Shown piece after piece: positions 24,122 to 32,649 of a DNA stretch of 32,722 nucleotides. The notes under the pieces are model-generated. The model saw only the letters and a program-made list of their open reading frames with translations. It made no database searches and was not told the origin of the DNA. Every line of letters starts with the position of its first letter. Position 1 is the stretch's first letter. The DNA comes from Thermoclostridium sp. (lineage in GTDB: Bacteria; Bacillota; Clostridia; DSM-8532). The DNA is taken from the NCBI GenBank assembly GCA_017995215.1, contig JAGOJH010000029.1:1-32722 (forward strand), read 5' to 3'. A program made the translations under genes and the position numbers.

Positions 24122-25408
24122 CTATTCTTCGGTAAGAGGCTTGTGGCTGAACTTCCGCCGGTTTGCGGCATAGTCTGAAACGATATGGCCGTTGCCGATT
24201 AGCTTGAACTTGTATATCAGCAGCCCTTCCAGGCCCATCGGGCCCCGGGCGTGAATCTTATTGGTGCTGATGCCCACCTCAGCGCCAAAGCCATACTTAA
24301 ACCCATCGCTGAACCGGGTGGAGCAATTCCAGAAAACATTCCCGGAATCCACCATGTTCATGAACCGTTGGGCATGTGCCTGGTTTTTGGTGATGATGCT
24401 GTCGGTATGACCAGAACCATACGTGTTAATATGCTCTATCGCTTCATCAAGAGAATCTACCACCTTCACCGACAGAATATAATCCAGGTACTCGGTTTTC
24501 CAGTCCTTTTCGGTGGCGGGTTCCACAGGGATGATAGCCCGGGTTCTGTCACAGCCTTTTATCTGTACATTGCTTTCATCAGTTTTCCTTTTTAATGCCG
24601 GTAAATATGCATCGGCAATATCCCGATGCACCAGCAGGGTTTCTGTTGCGTTACATACTGCCACATACTGCACCTTTGAATCGTTCACCACATCTACTGC
24701 CATGTTGATGTCGGCTTCATCGTCCACATAGCAATGGCAGATTCCGTCGGCATGCCCGAGAACAGGTATGCGTGAATTATCCATGATATAACGCACAAAA
24801 TCGTTGGAGCCCCGCGGGATGATCAGATCGATATATTCATCCAGCTTCAGCATCTCGCTTACATCTTCGCGTGTTTCGAGCAGATGAAGCCATCCGGGGT
24901 GAATTCCGGCTTCGGTGGTAGCCATTTTAATCACATCAGCCAGAGCACGGTTTGTTTCCCTGGCTTCGCTGCCGCCTTTGAGCAGCGCGGCATTTCCACT
25001 TTTCAGGCAAAGGGTGGAAATCTGCACCAACGCATCAGGCCGGGATTCAAAAATAATACCAATAACCCCTATAGGACAGCTGACCTTGTATAGCTTCAAG
25101 CCCTCATCCAGTTCCGTGGCCATAAGCTTCTTTCCCACCGGTTCAGGCAGGTTGATAAGGCTATGGATACCTTCGACAACCTCGGCCAGCTTTTTATCAT
25201 CAAACTTCAATCTTTTCAGCAGAGGAGCAGGCAGGTTTTCATTTTTACTTCTTTCCAGATCCAGCTGGTTTCTTCTAATGATTTCATCCCGGTTTTCCTG
25301 CAGCTTTTCCGCAATCAACCGCAGGGCAAGGTTCTTTTTATCCTGCTTTTCACAGGATAGTGTTACGGATGCATTTTGGGCGATGGAAGCCGCCTGAACC
25401 ATATCCAT
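24122..25408 (-). CDS. proA: Gamma-glutamyl phosphate reductase
   Basis: This 428-residue enzyme makes glutamate-5-semialdehyde from gamma-glutamyl phosphate with NADPH, the second step of proline synthesis. It has the aldehyde-dehydrogenase-type fold. The catalytic Cys252 lies in VAVCNATETLLVH, the conserved IPRGSNDFVRYIMDNS is at 197-212, and PVLGHADGICH follows. The ATG at 25408 follows GGGAGGG. The frame is open 50 codons further upstream, but those residues are not ProA-like. The usual partner proB is not in the window. Confidence 0.95.
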   Translation of the reverse strand: MDMVQAASIAQNASVTLSCEKQDKKNLALRLIAEKLQENRDEIIRRNQLDLERSKNENLPAPLLKRLKFDDKKLAEVVEGIHSLINLPEPVGKKLMATELDEGLKLYKVSCPIGVIGIIFESRPDALVQISTLCLKSGNAALLKGGSEARETNRALADVIKMATTEAGIHPGWLHLLETREDVSEMLKLDEYIDLIIPRGSNDFVRYIMDNSRIPVLGHADGICHCYVDDEADINMAVDVVNDSKVQYVAVCNATETLLVHRDIADAYLPALKRKTDESNVQIKGCDRTRAIIPVEPATEKDWKTEYLDYILSVKVVDSLDEAIEHINTYGSGHTDSIITKNQAHAQRFMNMVDSGNVFWNCSTRFSDGFKYGFGAEVGISTNKIHARGPMGLEGLLIYKFKLIGNGHIVSDYAANRRKFSHKPLTEE

Positions 25409-25602
25409 CGAGATCCCTCCCATTTTTCTAATCATATTATAAATGATTTCATTATAACACCCAAAACCCTTAATGAACAGCATTTGTTGCAGAAATGCTC
25501 CATATCGGGTATAGTTGTGTATGCTTTTCAGAGGAACAATACATCCGTTCTGGTACATTATTCAGGCTGCTAACCCGGGTTAAGCAGGCACAGCCTGCCG
25601 TG

Positions 25603-25659
25603 CTGAACACAGTGAAGGATCTTCGTATAATTCCTGATGCGATCCTTCGCTATGCTCAG
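25603..25659. repeat. Imperfect inverted repeat, REP-like element
   Basis: CTGAACACAGTGAAGGATC at 25603-25621 and GATCCTTCGCTATGCTCAG at 25641-25659 are inverted copies (15 of 19 positions). The 19-bp spacer is unremarkable. Sequences of this kind, ending in TCAGGATGACAT, recur between genes in many bacterial chromosomes and sometimes give rise to spurious frames. It lies in the gap between the divergent proA and hemerythrin genes. Confidence 0.65.
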
Positions 25660-25740
25660 GATGACATCGCTGAGCTTATAATACATACCTGAATAGAAAC
25701 TAATTCAGCACATAATTTCGGCCATTGCCCCCACGGTCTA

Positions 25741-25769
25741 TTGACTTCATTGTGATTTCTTTGTAACAT
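25741..25769 (+). promoter_or_regulatory. Promoter of the hemerythrin gene
   Basis: TTGACT at 25741-25746 and TAACAT at 25764-25769 have a 17-bp spacer. The -35 matches 5 of 6 and the -10 matches 4 of 6. The leader to the ATG at 25829 is about 50 bases. Confidence 0.5.
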
Positions 25770-25828
25770 GAAAAGGAAACAAATTGAATGAGAAAAGGCA
25801 TATGGGAATGCAGAGGGGGTTGAAGCTT

Positions 25829-26236
25829 ATGTTTACTTGGAGTAAAGACTACGCAACCGGGATTCAGGAAATCGACAATCAACACAAGAAATTGGTCAGT
25901 ATCGGGGCAAAGCTCGAAGATATGCTGAATACCGGCGACTCTGCAGACTATTACGATTATATCCTCGAAATCCTGGAGGAACTGAAGGATTATTCCGAAT
26001 ACCACTTCGGATATGAAGAAAAAAGGATGGAAGAATGTAAATATAAAGGCCTTGAACAGCATAGAATGGAGCACCTGTATTTTGTCAAGCACATTAACAA
26101 GCTCTCAATGCAGGATATAGACAGTCATCAAATAGGCATCATCACCCAGACCCTGAACTTTCTTGCGAAATGGCTTTTCAGCCATATCCTGAATGAAGAT
26201 ATGAAATATGTCAGTTGCATTTCCGGAAAAGATTAG
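25829..26236 (+). CDS. Bacteriohemerythrin
   Basis: This 135-residue four-helix protein binds O2 at a di-iron site. All seven ligands are present: His19 (IDNQHKKL), His59 and Glu63 (YHFGYEEKRM), His78 and His82 (EQHRMEH), His119 and Asp124 (FSHILNEDM). The ATG at 25829 follows GAGGGGG by 9 bases and gives the canonical MFTWSKDYATG start. Upstream ATGs in the frame are rejected. In an anaerobe it probably binds or senses oxygen. It is a single-gene unit with its own promoter and terminator. Confidence 0.93.
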   Translation: MFTWSKDYATGIQEIDNQHKKLVSIGAKLEDMLNTGDSADYYDYILEILEELKDYSEYHFGYEEKRMEECKYKGLEQHRMEHLYFVKHINKLSMQDIDSHQIGIITQTLNFLAKWLFSHILNEDMKYVSCISGKD

Positions 26237-26257
26237 CTACCGCAGCCTGTAAGTGAA

Positions 26258-26314
26258 AAAAGCGCACCAGCTGCAACTATCAGCACGGCCATAGCAGCTT
26301 GCGCTTTCAATTTT
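26258..26314 (+). terminator. Probable terminator of the hemerythrin gene
   Basis: AAAGCGC (26259-26265) and AGCTGC (26269-26274) pair with GCAGCT (26294-26299) and GCGCTTT (26301-26307), a two-part stem of 13 bp, followed by CAATTTT. It starts about 20 bp after the stop codon. The loop is long (19 bases) and the T run interrupted. Confidence 0.55.
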
Positions 26315-26372
26315 CGATGTATTGCGGGCCGTAATAACTAAACCGTAATGAATACGGGAAAGGAAATACCAG

Positions 26373-27971
26373 ATGTCAACCGATGAAAATGAAATAAAAA
26401 TGCAAACAAGCCGGCGCAGAACCTTTGCGATCATCTCTCACCCGGACGCCGGAAAGACAACTATTACCGAAAAGCTTCTTCTTTACGGAGGCGCCATTAA
26501 TATGGCCGGCTCGGTAAAGGCACGCAAGGCTTCTCGCCACGCAGTCTCCGACTGGATGGATATTGAAAAGGAACGTGGAATTTCGGTAACCTCCAGCGTC
26601 ATGCAATTCGAATATAACAATCACTGCATCAATATATTGGATACTCCCGGCCATCAGGACTTCAGTGAAGACACCTACAGAACCCTGGTTGCGGCCGATA
26701 GCGCCGTTATGCTTATTGACGGCGCTAAGGGTGTGGAGACACAGACCATCAAGCTTTTCCAGGTGTGTAAAATGCGTGGCATTCCAATTTTTACATTCAT
26801 CAACAAGCTTGATCGTGCCAGTAAGAACCCATTTGACCTCATGCAGGAAATTGAAGATGTTCTCGGGATTCGTTCCTATCCGATGAATTGGCCTATTGGA
26901 ACTGATGGCGATTTTAAAGGTGTGTATAACAGAAAGCTAAAGCAAATAGAGCTGTTTACAGGTGGAAACCACGGTCAGTCAGTCGTTGAATCCACCAAGG
27001 GAACGGTGGAAGATCCCGTCTTTAAAGATCTACTGGGTGAGCCCTATTACTCGCGCCTTGTAGAAGATATTGATCTTCTGAACATCGCAGGTGATACTTT
27101 TACCATGCGGGAGGTTATGAAAGGGAATCTGACACCGATCTTTTTTGGCAGTGCAATGACCAACTTTGGGGTTGCCCCGTTTTTGGAGGAGTTCCTGCAA
27201 ATGGCCCCACCGCCGGGCCCAAGGCTTTTTTCCGAGATGATCACCGAACCCGAAAATGAAGACTTTTATGGTTTTATCTTTAAAATCCAAGCGAATATGA
27301 ACCCCAACCACAGGGACAGAATTGCATTCATGCGTATTTGCTCCGGGAAGTTTACCCGTGGGATGGGGGTATATCAATCCAAGAATGAAAAGCAGATTCG
27401 CCTCTCTCAACCCCAGCAGTTGATGGCTCAGGAACGTGAGATCGTTGAGGAAGCCTGGCCCGGAGATATTGTCGGTTTGTTTGACCCCGGCATGTACCGA
27501 ATTGGAGATACGCTTAGCAGTGTAAAGCCTGCGCCGGACTTTAACGGGATTCCCCTTTTCCCTTCCGAGCATTTTGCCAGAATAACGGCCAGGGATACGA
27601 TGAAGCGCAAGCAATTTCAAAAAGGTATCCAACAGCTTTCGGAAGAAGGAGCGATTCAGGTTTTCAAGCAACTGGACATCGGTATAGAGGAGCTAATCGT
27701 TGGCGCAGTGGGCGTGCTTCAGTTTGAAGTGCTGGAACACCGGTTAAGAAGCGAGTATAATGTAGAGCTGCGCCTTGTGAAGCTTTCCCACAAGTTCGCG
27801 CGCTGGCTGATGCCGCAAACCACCGATCCCCGCAAGCTGAACCTGACGTCTTCAACTATACTGGCCACCGACCAGTATAGTCGCAATGTTTTAATTTTTG
27901 AAAACCAGTGGTCCATCGATTGGGCGAAGGATAAGAACAAGGGCATCGAGTTATCCGACATATCCAGATAA
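26373..27971 (+). CDS. prfC: Peptide chain release factor 3
   Basis: This 532-residue translational GTPase recycles class I release factors from the ribosome. The G1 motif is SHPDAGKTT at about 22-30, switch II is DTPGHQDF, and G4 is NKLD. Domains II and III follow, with RICSGKFTRGMGVYQ and the C-terminal AVGVLQFEVLEHRL typical of RF3. The start ATG has AAAGGAA upstream. Its length is normal for the family. It is transcribed alone towards a shared terminator with the convergent gene. Confidence 0.97.
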   Translation: MSTDENEIKMQTSRRRTFAIISHPDAGKTTITEKLLLYGGAINMAGSVKARKASRHAVSDWMDIEKERGISVTSSVMQFEYNNHCINILDTPGHQDFSEDTYRTLVAADSAVMLIDGAKGVETQTIKLFQVCKMRGIPIFTFINKLDRASKNPFDLMQEIEDVLGIRSYPMNWPIGTDGDFKGVYNRKLKQIELFTGGNHGQSVVESTKGTVEDPVFKDLLGEPYYSRLVEDIDLLNIAGDTFTMREVMKGNLTPIFFGSAMTNFGVAPFLEEFLQMAPPPGPRLFSEMITEPENEDFYGFIFKIQANMNPNHRDRIAFMRICSGKFTRGMGVYQSKNEKQIRLSQPQQLMAQEREIVEEAWPGDIVGLFDPGMYRIGDTLSSVKPAPDFNGIPLFPSEHFARITARDTMKRKQFQKGIQQLSEEGAIQVFKQLDIGIEELIVGAVGVLQFEVLEHRLRSEYNVELRLVKLSHKFARWLMPQTTDPRKLNLTSSTILATDQYSRNVLIFENQWSIDWAKDKNKGIELSDISR

Positions 27972-27986
27972 TCACTTTTCATCAAA

Positions 27987-28035
27987 AGAAAAATCCCATC
28001 ATTTTTGCCTGAAGCTGAATGATGGGATTTCTTAC
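27987..28035. terminator. Bidirectional terminator between prfC and the GGDEF/HD-GYP gene
   Basis: AAATCCCATCATT (27991-28003) and AATGATGGGATTT (28018-28030) form a perfect 13-bp stem. T-rich tails follow on both strands (CTTACTTTTA on plus, TTCTTTTGAT on minus). It lies between convergent stops. Confidence 0.9.
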
Positions 28036-28050
28036 TTTTACCTCGGGCTG

Positions 28051-29490
28051 TCAGGCCTTCTTCATGTATTCAATAAAGGCTTGAGTAAAGTAAGGGTCAA
28101 ACTGCTTGCCCATGCAGGCACTAATTTCTTCGATAGCTGCTTCATGCGAAACGGCATTTTTATAAACTGTATGATGGGTCATCACATCATACGAGTCGAT
28201 GATATTCAAGATCCGGGATATCCGGGGGATGTCCTTTTCTTTCAGGCCTTGTGGATATCCTTTTCCGTCCCATCGTTCGTGATGGCAAAGAATGCCCTCG
28301 GATATCGGGGCAAGTTCCTGATGATTAACAGCAATTTTATAGCCTTTTTCAGCATGGGTACGCACCTCTGTCCACTCATCCTGGGTTAGTTTGCCGGCTT
28401 TCATCAGAATCTGATCGGAAATGGCAACCTTTCCAATGTCATGGAGAGAGGAAAGCAGCGACAGTTCGTCCAGTTCCTTGTCGCTGAGGCCCAAATGTTC
28501 GGCAAAATTGTTTGCCAAAACAAATAAACGTTTCAGATGTGATTCCGTTTCAATAGACCTTTTGAAAAGGGACAATTTTAGTGATTCCAATATGGTATGT
28601 CGTATTTTCCGGCTTTCTGAAAGCTTTTCGCGATACATCATATTTTCAGACATTTTAAGGGTATCCAGCAGTCTTTCGTTGATATTGTATTTTGTGGAAA
28701 AACCCAAAGATGCACTTAGGGAAATAGGCCCCGTAGTATCTCTCTTACATTCCTTATGAATACGATCACAGATTTCCCCTGCGGTTTCATTGTCGGTTCC
28801 GGGTAAAAGGATCGCAAATTCATCTCCGCCCCAGCGGGCAATGATATCTTCCTTGCGGCATACCTTCTTGAGGATATCGGAAAATGACTTTAAAAGCTTG
28901 TCCCCGACATAATGGCCAAAAACATCATTCGAAAGCTTCAATCCGTTTAAGTCACCGATAATAATGGTAATTGGGAGGCTTCTTTCTACATCAATCCGTT
29001 GAACCTCCTCTTCAAAAAAACCGCGATTATAAAGCCCGGTTAATTTATCATGATAGGCCAGATAACGAATTTCCTTTTCAGCGTTCATCTTATCCGTGAT
29101 ATCCAGGAAAGTGATGAAGTCGGCTTTTGAATCGCCATATTCAATCTTTGTCGTATAAAGCTCCATCCAAACAATGCGATCATCAGAGGGAATCATAATG
29201 GGAATATTATTATTTTCCGATGAGATGTGTTCTTCCTCATAATGGGCAAGAATCTGACGCAGTGAATCATGTGGTATGCTGTAAAGCAAAGTTCGCAGGG
29301 GAATGGCACAATGCTTTTGGTTAGGAATTCCCGACATTTTAAAGAAGGCTTGGTTGGCATATTTTACGTGCCCATTTTGCACAACCAGCATTGGAAGGAA
29401 AAGCTGCTCGGCAAGAACCCTAAACTGCTCATACTCCGCCCTATCCTGCTGAGACTGCGATAAATTTTTAGCACTACTCCTAAAAACCAT
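28051..29490 (-). CDS. PAS-GGDEF-HD-GYP protein (cyclic-di-GMP turnover)
   Basis: This 479-residue soluble signalling protein has three domains. A PAS sensor lies at about 22-135. The GGDEF diguanylate cyclase domain is at 140-295, with intact GGDEF at 221-225 and the product-inhibition I-site RKED at 212-215 in the correct position. The HD-GYP phosphodiesterase domain is at about 305-475, with HDIGK at 350-354 and HHERWDGKGYPQG at 403-415. All signature residues for both opposing activities are present. There is no membrane helix. The ribosome site is weak. A good promoter lies at 29536-29564. Confidence 0.93.
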   Translation of the reverse strand: MVFRSSAKNLSQSQQDRAEYEQFRVLAEQLFLPMLVVQNGHVKYANQAFFKMSGIPNQKHCAIPLRTLLYSIPHDSLRQILAHYEEEHISSENNNIPIMIPSDDRIVWMELYTTKIEYGDSKADFITFLDITDKMNAEKEIRYLAYHDKLTGLYNRGFFEEEVQRIDVERSLPITIIIGDLNGLKLSNDVFGHYVGDKLLKSFSDILKKVCRKEDIIARWGGDEFAILLPGTDNETAGEICDRIHKECKRDTTGPISLSASLGFSTKYNINERLLDTLKMSENMMYREKLSESRKIRHTILESLKLSLFKRSIETESHLKRLFVLANNFAEHLGLSDKELDELSLLSSLHDIGKVAISDQILMKAGKLTQDEWTEVRTHAEKGYKIAVNHQELAPISEGILCHHERWDGKGYPQGLKEKDIPRISRILNIIDSYDVMTHHTVYKNAVSHEAAIEEISACMGKQFDPYFTQAFIEYMKKA

Positions 29491-29535
29491 AGCCTACATC
29501 CCAAATTTCACATATAATATCTCAATGTAATAATT

Positions 29536-29564
29536 ATCATACAAGAAAATATTGGTTTTGTAAA
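29536..29564 (-). promoter_or_regulatory. Promoter of the GGDEF/HD-GYP gene
   Basis: On the minus strand, TTTACA (29564-29559) and TATGAT (29541-29536) are separated by 17 bp, each matching 5 of 6 consensus bases. The leader is about 40 bases. Confidence 0.75.
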
Positions 29565-29896
29565 GCAAAAATTAACATTTTGCCGTAAATTGTAAACATA
29601 ATTATTAGAGAAATTAAGTCTGCAACATCAAGCAAAAAACATAAATATCACTCTAGATATCTGAATGATGACTTGCATAAGTTTGACGTACTCACACCAC
29701 AAGTTCTTTCATTTTTGATGAAAAGCGTTTTAGATGTAGTAGCTTTCTCGGAGTAATAGGTTGTTTGATATGATTAAAAACACACAATAAATAGTACCTG
29801 TGAAAAGTAAAGCTTTCACATAGTAAGATGCTGTGCTGATCCGCTATAGCCTTTTTGCAGAAAACATAAAAAGCCGGGTAAAAAGCAAAGGCTGCT
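29565..29896. other. AT-rich gene-free stretch
   Basis: No supported gene is seen between the promoter at 29536 and the PspC stop. A minus-strand frame through 29692-29964 is mostly antisense to nothing conserved and overlaps PspC. Short weak hairpins occur near 29800-29825 (GTGAAA with TTTCAC), but no T run follows. I see nothing else here. Confidence 0.4.
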
Positions 29897-30085
29897 TTAC
29901 TTCCTGGGCATGATGAACATTGCAACAATATACAGCAGCACACCGCCAAAAACGCCGGTAACAAAGGTTAATATGGCACAAACCAGCCGGATGGCAGTGG
30001 GGTCAACACCTAAATATTCTCCAACCCCGCCGCATACACCACCAACAACCTTGTTTGTATCAGAAAGGGTTAACTTTTTTTCCAT
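29897..30085 (-). CDS. PspC domain membrane protein
   Basis: This 62-residue protein consists of one PspC domain: KKLTLSDTNKVVGGVCGG, GEYLGVDPTAIRLV, then a hydrophobic helix ending in MPRK. Stand-alone small PspC proteins are common in Clostridia. They are thought to relate to envelope stress, but their role is not settled. The ATG at 30085 follows an AGGTGAG site. It is separated from the double-ACT gene by about 65 bp and could be co-transcribed with it. Confidence 0.9.
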   Translation of the reverse strand: MEKKLTLSDTNKVVGGVCGGVGEYLGVDPTAIRLVCAILTFVTGVFGGVLLYIVAMFIMPRK

Positions 30086-30152
30086 GCACTCACCTCTGCT
30101 TTACTTTGTGCTTTAAGGGCAGTTGTAAAACCTTGTAGCCTGTAAAGCTGCT

Positions 30153-30587
30153 TTATTCGCGGTACACACTTTTGGATGAAGCGATGCTGATATCTTCATC
30201 CTTTAAAACCTGTATTACACTTTCAGGGTTTTCCACCCGAAGGATGACCATAGCATTCTTTAATGCGGCATTTCCCACAAAGGCATACATGTATTCGATG
30301 CCAATCCCCTTGTTATCTAATACAGCCAATGCTTTTGAAAGACCTCCTGGTTTATCCTCCACTTCGATGGCGATGACCTGGTTGATGCTGACGGTGAAAC
30401 CATATTGATCCAACACCTGCTTAGCTTTGTCGGGTTGATTGACGATAAGCCTTAAAATGCCGAAATCGGCAGTATCTGCAATGGATAAGGCACTAATGTC
30501 GATATGATTGTCCCCCAGGAGCTGTGTGACTTCAGCAAGCCTGCCATGTTTATTCTCAAGAAAAATGGATATCTGCTTGATCAACAT
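30153..30587 (-). CDS. Tandem ACT-domain protein
   Basis: This 144-residue protein consists of two ACT domains, at about residues 1-68 (ISIFLENKHGRLAEVTQLL) and 70-142 (AIEVEDKPGGLSKALAVLD). ACT domains bind amino acids or related ligands. Stand-alone double-ACT proteins of this length are often found beside phenylacetate/aryl-CoA ligase genes, but no ligase is in the window. The ATG at 30587 follows GGAGGGG. The 50 extra upstream codons of the open frame do not resemble the family. Confidence 0.88.
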   Translation of the reverse strand: MLIKQISIFLENKHGRLAEVTQLLGDNHIDISALSIADTADFGILRLIVNQPDKAKQVLDQYGFTVSINQVIAIEVEDKPGGLSKALAVLDNKGIGIEYMYAFVGNAALKNAMVILRVENPESVIQVLKDEDISIASSKSVYRE

Positions 30588-30816
30588 ATTATCCCCTCCA
30601 ACCAACTGATCCTTTATCACCATTATAAACCAATTTACCGTATAGAGGCAAGAACATCCTTCAGGAATGTTTTCAAGTCTGTGTTGTACTGTTGGGTCAA
30701 AGGCGGCTGGACCTGTTGAGCGAATTGATCTGTTCATATGTGTGTCATGGGAAATTTACCCTTGCCGTATCGCCTTGCCATGTGCAAAACCCGAGTTGTG
30801 CATGAAGCCTGATCCA

Positions 30817-30848
30817 ACAGGGCCTTTTCCCTGCGAAAAAGGCCCTGT
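30817..30848. repeat. Perfect 12-bp inverted repeat
   Basis: ACAGGGCCTTTT at 30817-30828 and AAAAGGCCCTGT at 30837-30848 enclose an 8-base loop. It lies between the YneA-like stop and the ACT gene. It could end the YneA-like transcript (about 50 bp after its stop), although no T run follows the stem. The rest of the 311-bp gap 30588-30898 shows no gene. Confidence 0.55.
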
Positions 30849-30898
30849 GTGAAAAACTGAGTGATTTGCGATGAAAGCTAAGCGGCTATAAAACAGAT

Positions 30899-31177
30899 TT
30901 ATGGCAGGAATAGATTCTGCCCGGCGTATATGGTTGCATCGTCCAGTTGATTGATCTTCTTCAGTTCAAATATATATTTGCGTATGTCTTTATTGACGGC
31001 ATTTTCCTGTGCGATATCCCAAAGGGTGTCACCGGGCATAACCGTGACAGAGCGGCATTCTGATTTCTCTTCGCCGGCCGCTGCCACGATGGAACCGGCA
31101 AGCATGATTGTGACAACCAACAAAAATATAAACGAAAAAAACCTTTTCTTATTGTTTAAGCGTAATTTCCTTTTCAT
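30899..31177 (-). CDS. yneA: YneA-like LysM cell division suppressor
   Basis: This 92-residue protein has an N-terminal membrane helix (about residues 13-34) and a C-terminal LysM domain (VMPGDTLWDIAQEN to AGQNLFLP) that should bind peptidoglycan. This architecture and the divergent position next to lexA match the SOS-induced division inhibitor YneA of Bacillus. The ATG follows AGGAGGCGG. Its promoter carries LexA boxes. The role in halting septation is inferred from these two points. Confidence 0.85.
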   Translation of the reverse strand: MKRKLRLNNKKRFFSFIFLLVVTIMLAGSIVAAAGEEKSECRSVTVMPGDTLWDIAQENAVNKDIRKYIFELKKINQLDDATIYAGQNLFLP

Positions 31178-31190
31178 ATGAGCCGCCTCC

Positions 31191-31261
31191 TGAACAAATG
31201 TTCTATATTCATTTTATCGAACATGTGTTCATTTGTCAAGGGTTTTGCGAACATTTGTTTG
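31191..31261. promoter_or_regulatory. Three LexA boxes in the yneA-lexA divergent region
   Basis: Three sites fit the Gram-positive SOS box (GAAC N4 GTTC). They are GAACAAATGTTC at 31192-31203, CGAACATGTGTTC at 31218-31230, and CGAACATTTGTTTG at 31248-31261, which deviates by one base. The middle one fills the spacer of the yneA-like promoter, the first lies just past its -10, and the third overlaps the lexA -35. LexA should therefore repress both genes. Confidence 0.92.
31211..31239 (-). promoter_or_regulatory. SOS promoter of the YneA-like gene
   Basis: On the minus strand, TTGACA (31239-31234) and TAAAAT (31216-31211) are separated by 17 bp. A LexA box sits exactly in the spacer. Confidence 0.85.
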
Positions 31262-31286
31262 ACATTTTTTTAATTCATGGTATAAT
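31259..31286 (+). promoter_or_regulatory. Promoter of lexA
   Basis: TTGACA (31259-31264) and TATAAT (31281-31286) are both exact, with a 16-bp spacer. The -35 overlaps the last bases of the third LexA box, so lexA is autoregulated. Confidence 0.88.
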
Positions 31287-31320
31287 AAGCCTAAAAGAGT
31301 TAGAATTGCGAGGGGTTTGA

Positions 31321-31950
31321 ATGAGATACAAAGATACGGACAAGAAAAAAAAGATTCTGGATTTTGTCAACAGGCAGGTTCTGGAAAAGGGATATCCACC
31401 ATCTGTTCGTGAAATTTGTAAGGCTGTAGGCTTTAAATCCACTTCAACCGTTCACGCATATTTATCCAGCCTCGAGGACGAGGGGCTCATCTCCAAAGAT
31501 CCTACCAAAACCCGAGCTTTAAAAATTATTGACGAAGGCAGCAAAAGCCTCGAGGGCTTTATTTCTGATCATGAAATTGAAAACATCCCGATACTTGGTC
31601 GTGTTACAGCTGGCCAGCCCATTCTTGCCGTTGAAAACATTGAAGACACCTTCCCCATCCCGGTTGAATATCTTGAAAATTCAACCACCTTCATGTTAAG
31701 GATTAAAGGCGACAGCATGATCGATGCCGGCATTCTCGATGGTGATTATGTAGTGGTCAAGCAGCAGAACACTGCCGTTAACGGTGATATTGTCGTAGCC
31801 CTCATCGAAGATGAAGCAACCGTTAAAACATTTTACAAGGAAAAGAATCATTATCGTCTGCAGCCACAAAACGATGCCTATGAACCCATCATCGTCACCG
31901 AAAACCTTTCCATCCTCGGAAAGGTAATCGCTTTGTTCAGAAAGTTCTAA
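31321..31950 (+). CDS. lexA: SOS repressor LexA
   Basis: This 209-residue repressor has an N-terminal winged helix ([20 protein letters not shown] at 26-45) and a C-terminal self-cleavage domain. The cleavage bond is Ala97-Gly98 in VTAGQP, and the catalytic dyad is Ser132 (GDSM) and Lys169 (EATVKTFY). All residues needed for RecA-stimulated autocleavage are present. The ATG follows GAGGGG. It is divergent from the YneA-like gene, with shared LexA boxes, and ends at a strong terminator. Confidence 0.97.
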   Translation: MRYKDTDKKKKILDFVNRQVLEKGYPPSVREICKAVGFKSTSTVHAYLSSLEDEGLISKDPTKTRALKIIDEGSKSLEGFISDHEIENIPILGRVTAGQPILAVENIEDTFPIPVEYLENSTTFMLRIKGDSMIDAGILDGDYVVVKQQNTAVNGDIVVALIEDEATVKTFYKEKNHYRLQPQNDAYEPIIVTENLSILGKVIALFRKF

Positions 31951-31978
31951 TAGCAGATAACACAGCAACTTGCAAAGC

Positions 31979-32010
31979 AAAGGCAGAACGAAATTACGTT
32001 CTGCCTTTTT
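31979..32010 (+). terminator. Rho-independent terminator of lexA
   Basis: AAGGCAGAACG (31980-31990) and CGTTCTGCCTT (31997-32007) form an 11-bp stem with a 6-base loop, followed by a T run. It begins about 30 bp after the stop. Confidence 0.92.
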
Positions 32011-32162
32011 GGTGTTCTCTCCATGGTAATACTTCAAATTGACGAACTCTTACTAAAGAGAGCTTTTTCCGCCAGAGCGTCTTCAAGGTGAGTTTCATGG
32101 CGTATATTGGTTTGTATACTCAACTCAGAAAAGTTGAACCGGTTATGCCATTTTCAGCTGAA

Positions 32163-32450
32163 CTAGACATGGATTGTTTCTGTATAAATGTTTGTGATTT
32201 CAACCCGGGGATCTGCTTCAATAAAGTCGACAACGCTCGACAACATGCTGTCTGCATGGGATGTTTCATTGGAAACACAGGAGAACCCCATTTCGCAGTT
32301 GTTCCATTCATCCTGTCTGCCGGTCTCTGCTGCAGAAACATTGTATTTTGCCTTTATCTTTGCAAGGATACTTCTAATAACACTTCTTTTGTCCTTCAAG
32401 CTTGTCATTCCCCCGATGTACAGGGTAATCATCAGTATGCCGACAACCAC
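32163..32450 (-). CDS. ylxP: YlxP/DUF503 family protein
   Basis: This 95-residue protein of the DUF503 family has the signature SLKDKRSVIRSILAKIKAKYNVSAAE. YlxP is a small conserved protein often near rbfA and infB, where a role in ribosome maturation has been proposed. Here those neighbours are absent. I choose the GTG at 32450 (MVVGILMITLYI), which has GGAGG 11 bases upstream. A GTG at 32462 overlaps that site. Confidence 0.88.
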   Translation of the reverse strand: MVVGILMITLYIGGMTSLKDKRSVIRSILAKIKAKYNVSAAETGRQDEWNNCEMGFSCVSNETSHADSMLSSVVDFIEADPRVEITNIYTETIHV

Positions 32451-32649
32451 AGTATCTTCCACCTCCGGTTTTATTGCGGGTAACCATGTTTTTCTCTTAT
32501 CTTAATGCAGCAGCAGCTTTTCCGCAAGGATAACCTGAAGTTCAGAAAATTTGTGTTACAACAGGCTCATTTAGTGGAATATCTTCATTAGTAACTTACT
32601 CAACTTTCCCAGCCTAATTACTGGCGTGCACCTTGATAAATTAATACAT

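Noticed and set aside
29692-29964. Minus-strand 90-residue Cys-rich frame (start MLPAFLAVCCC)
   Set aside because: It overlaps the PspC gene in another frame, lacks a ribosome site and shows no domain.
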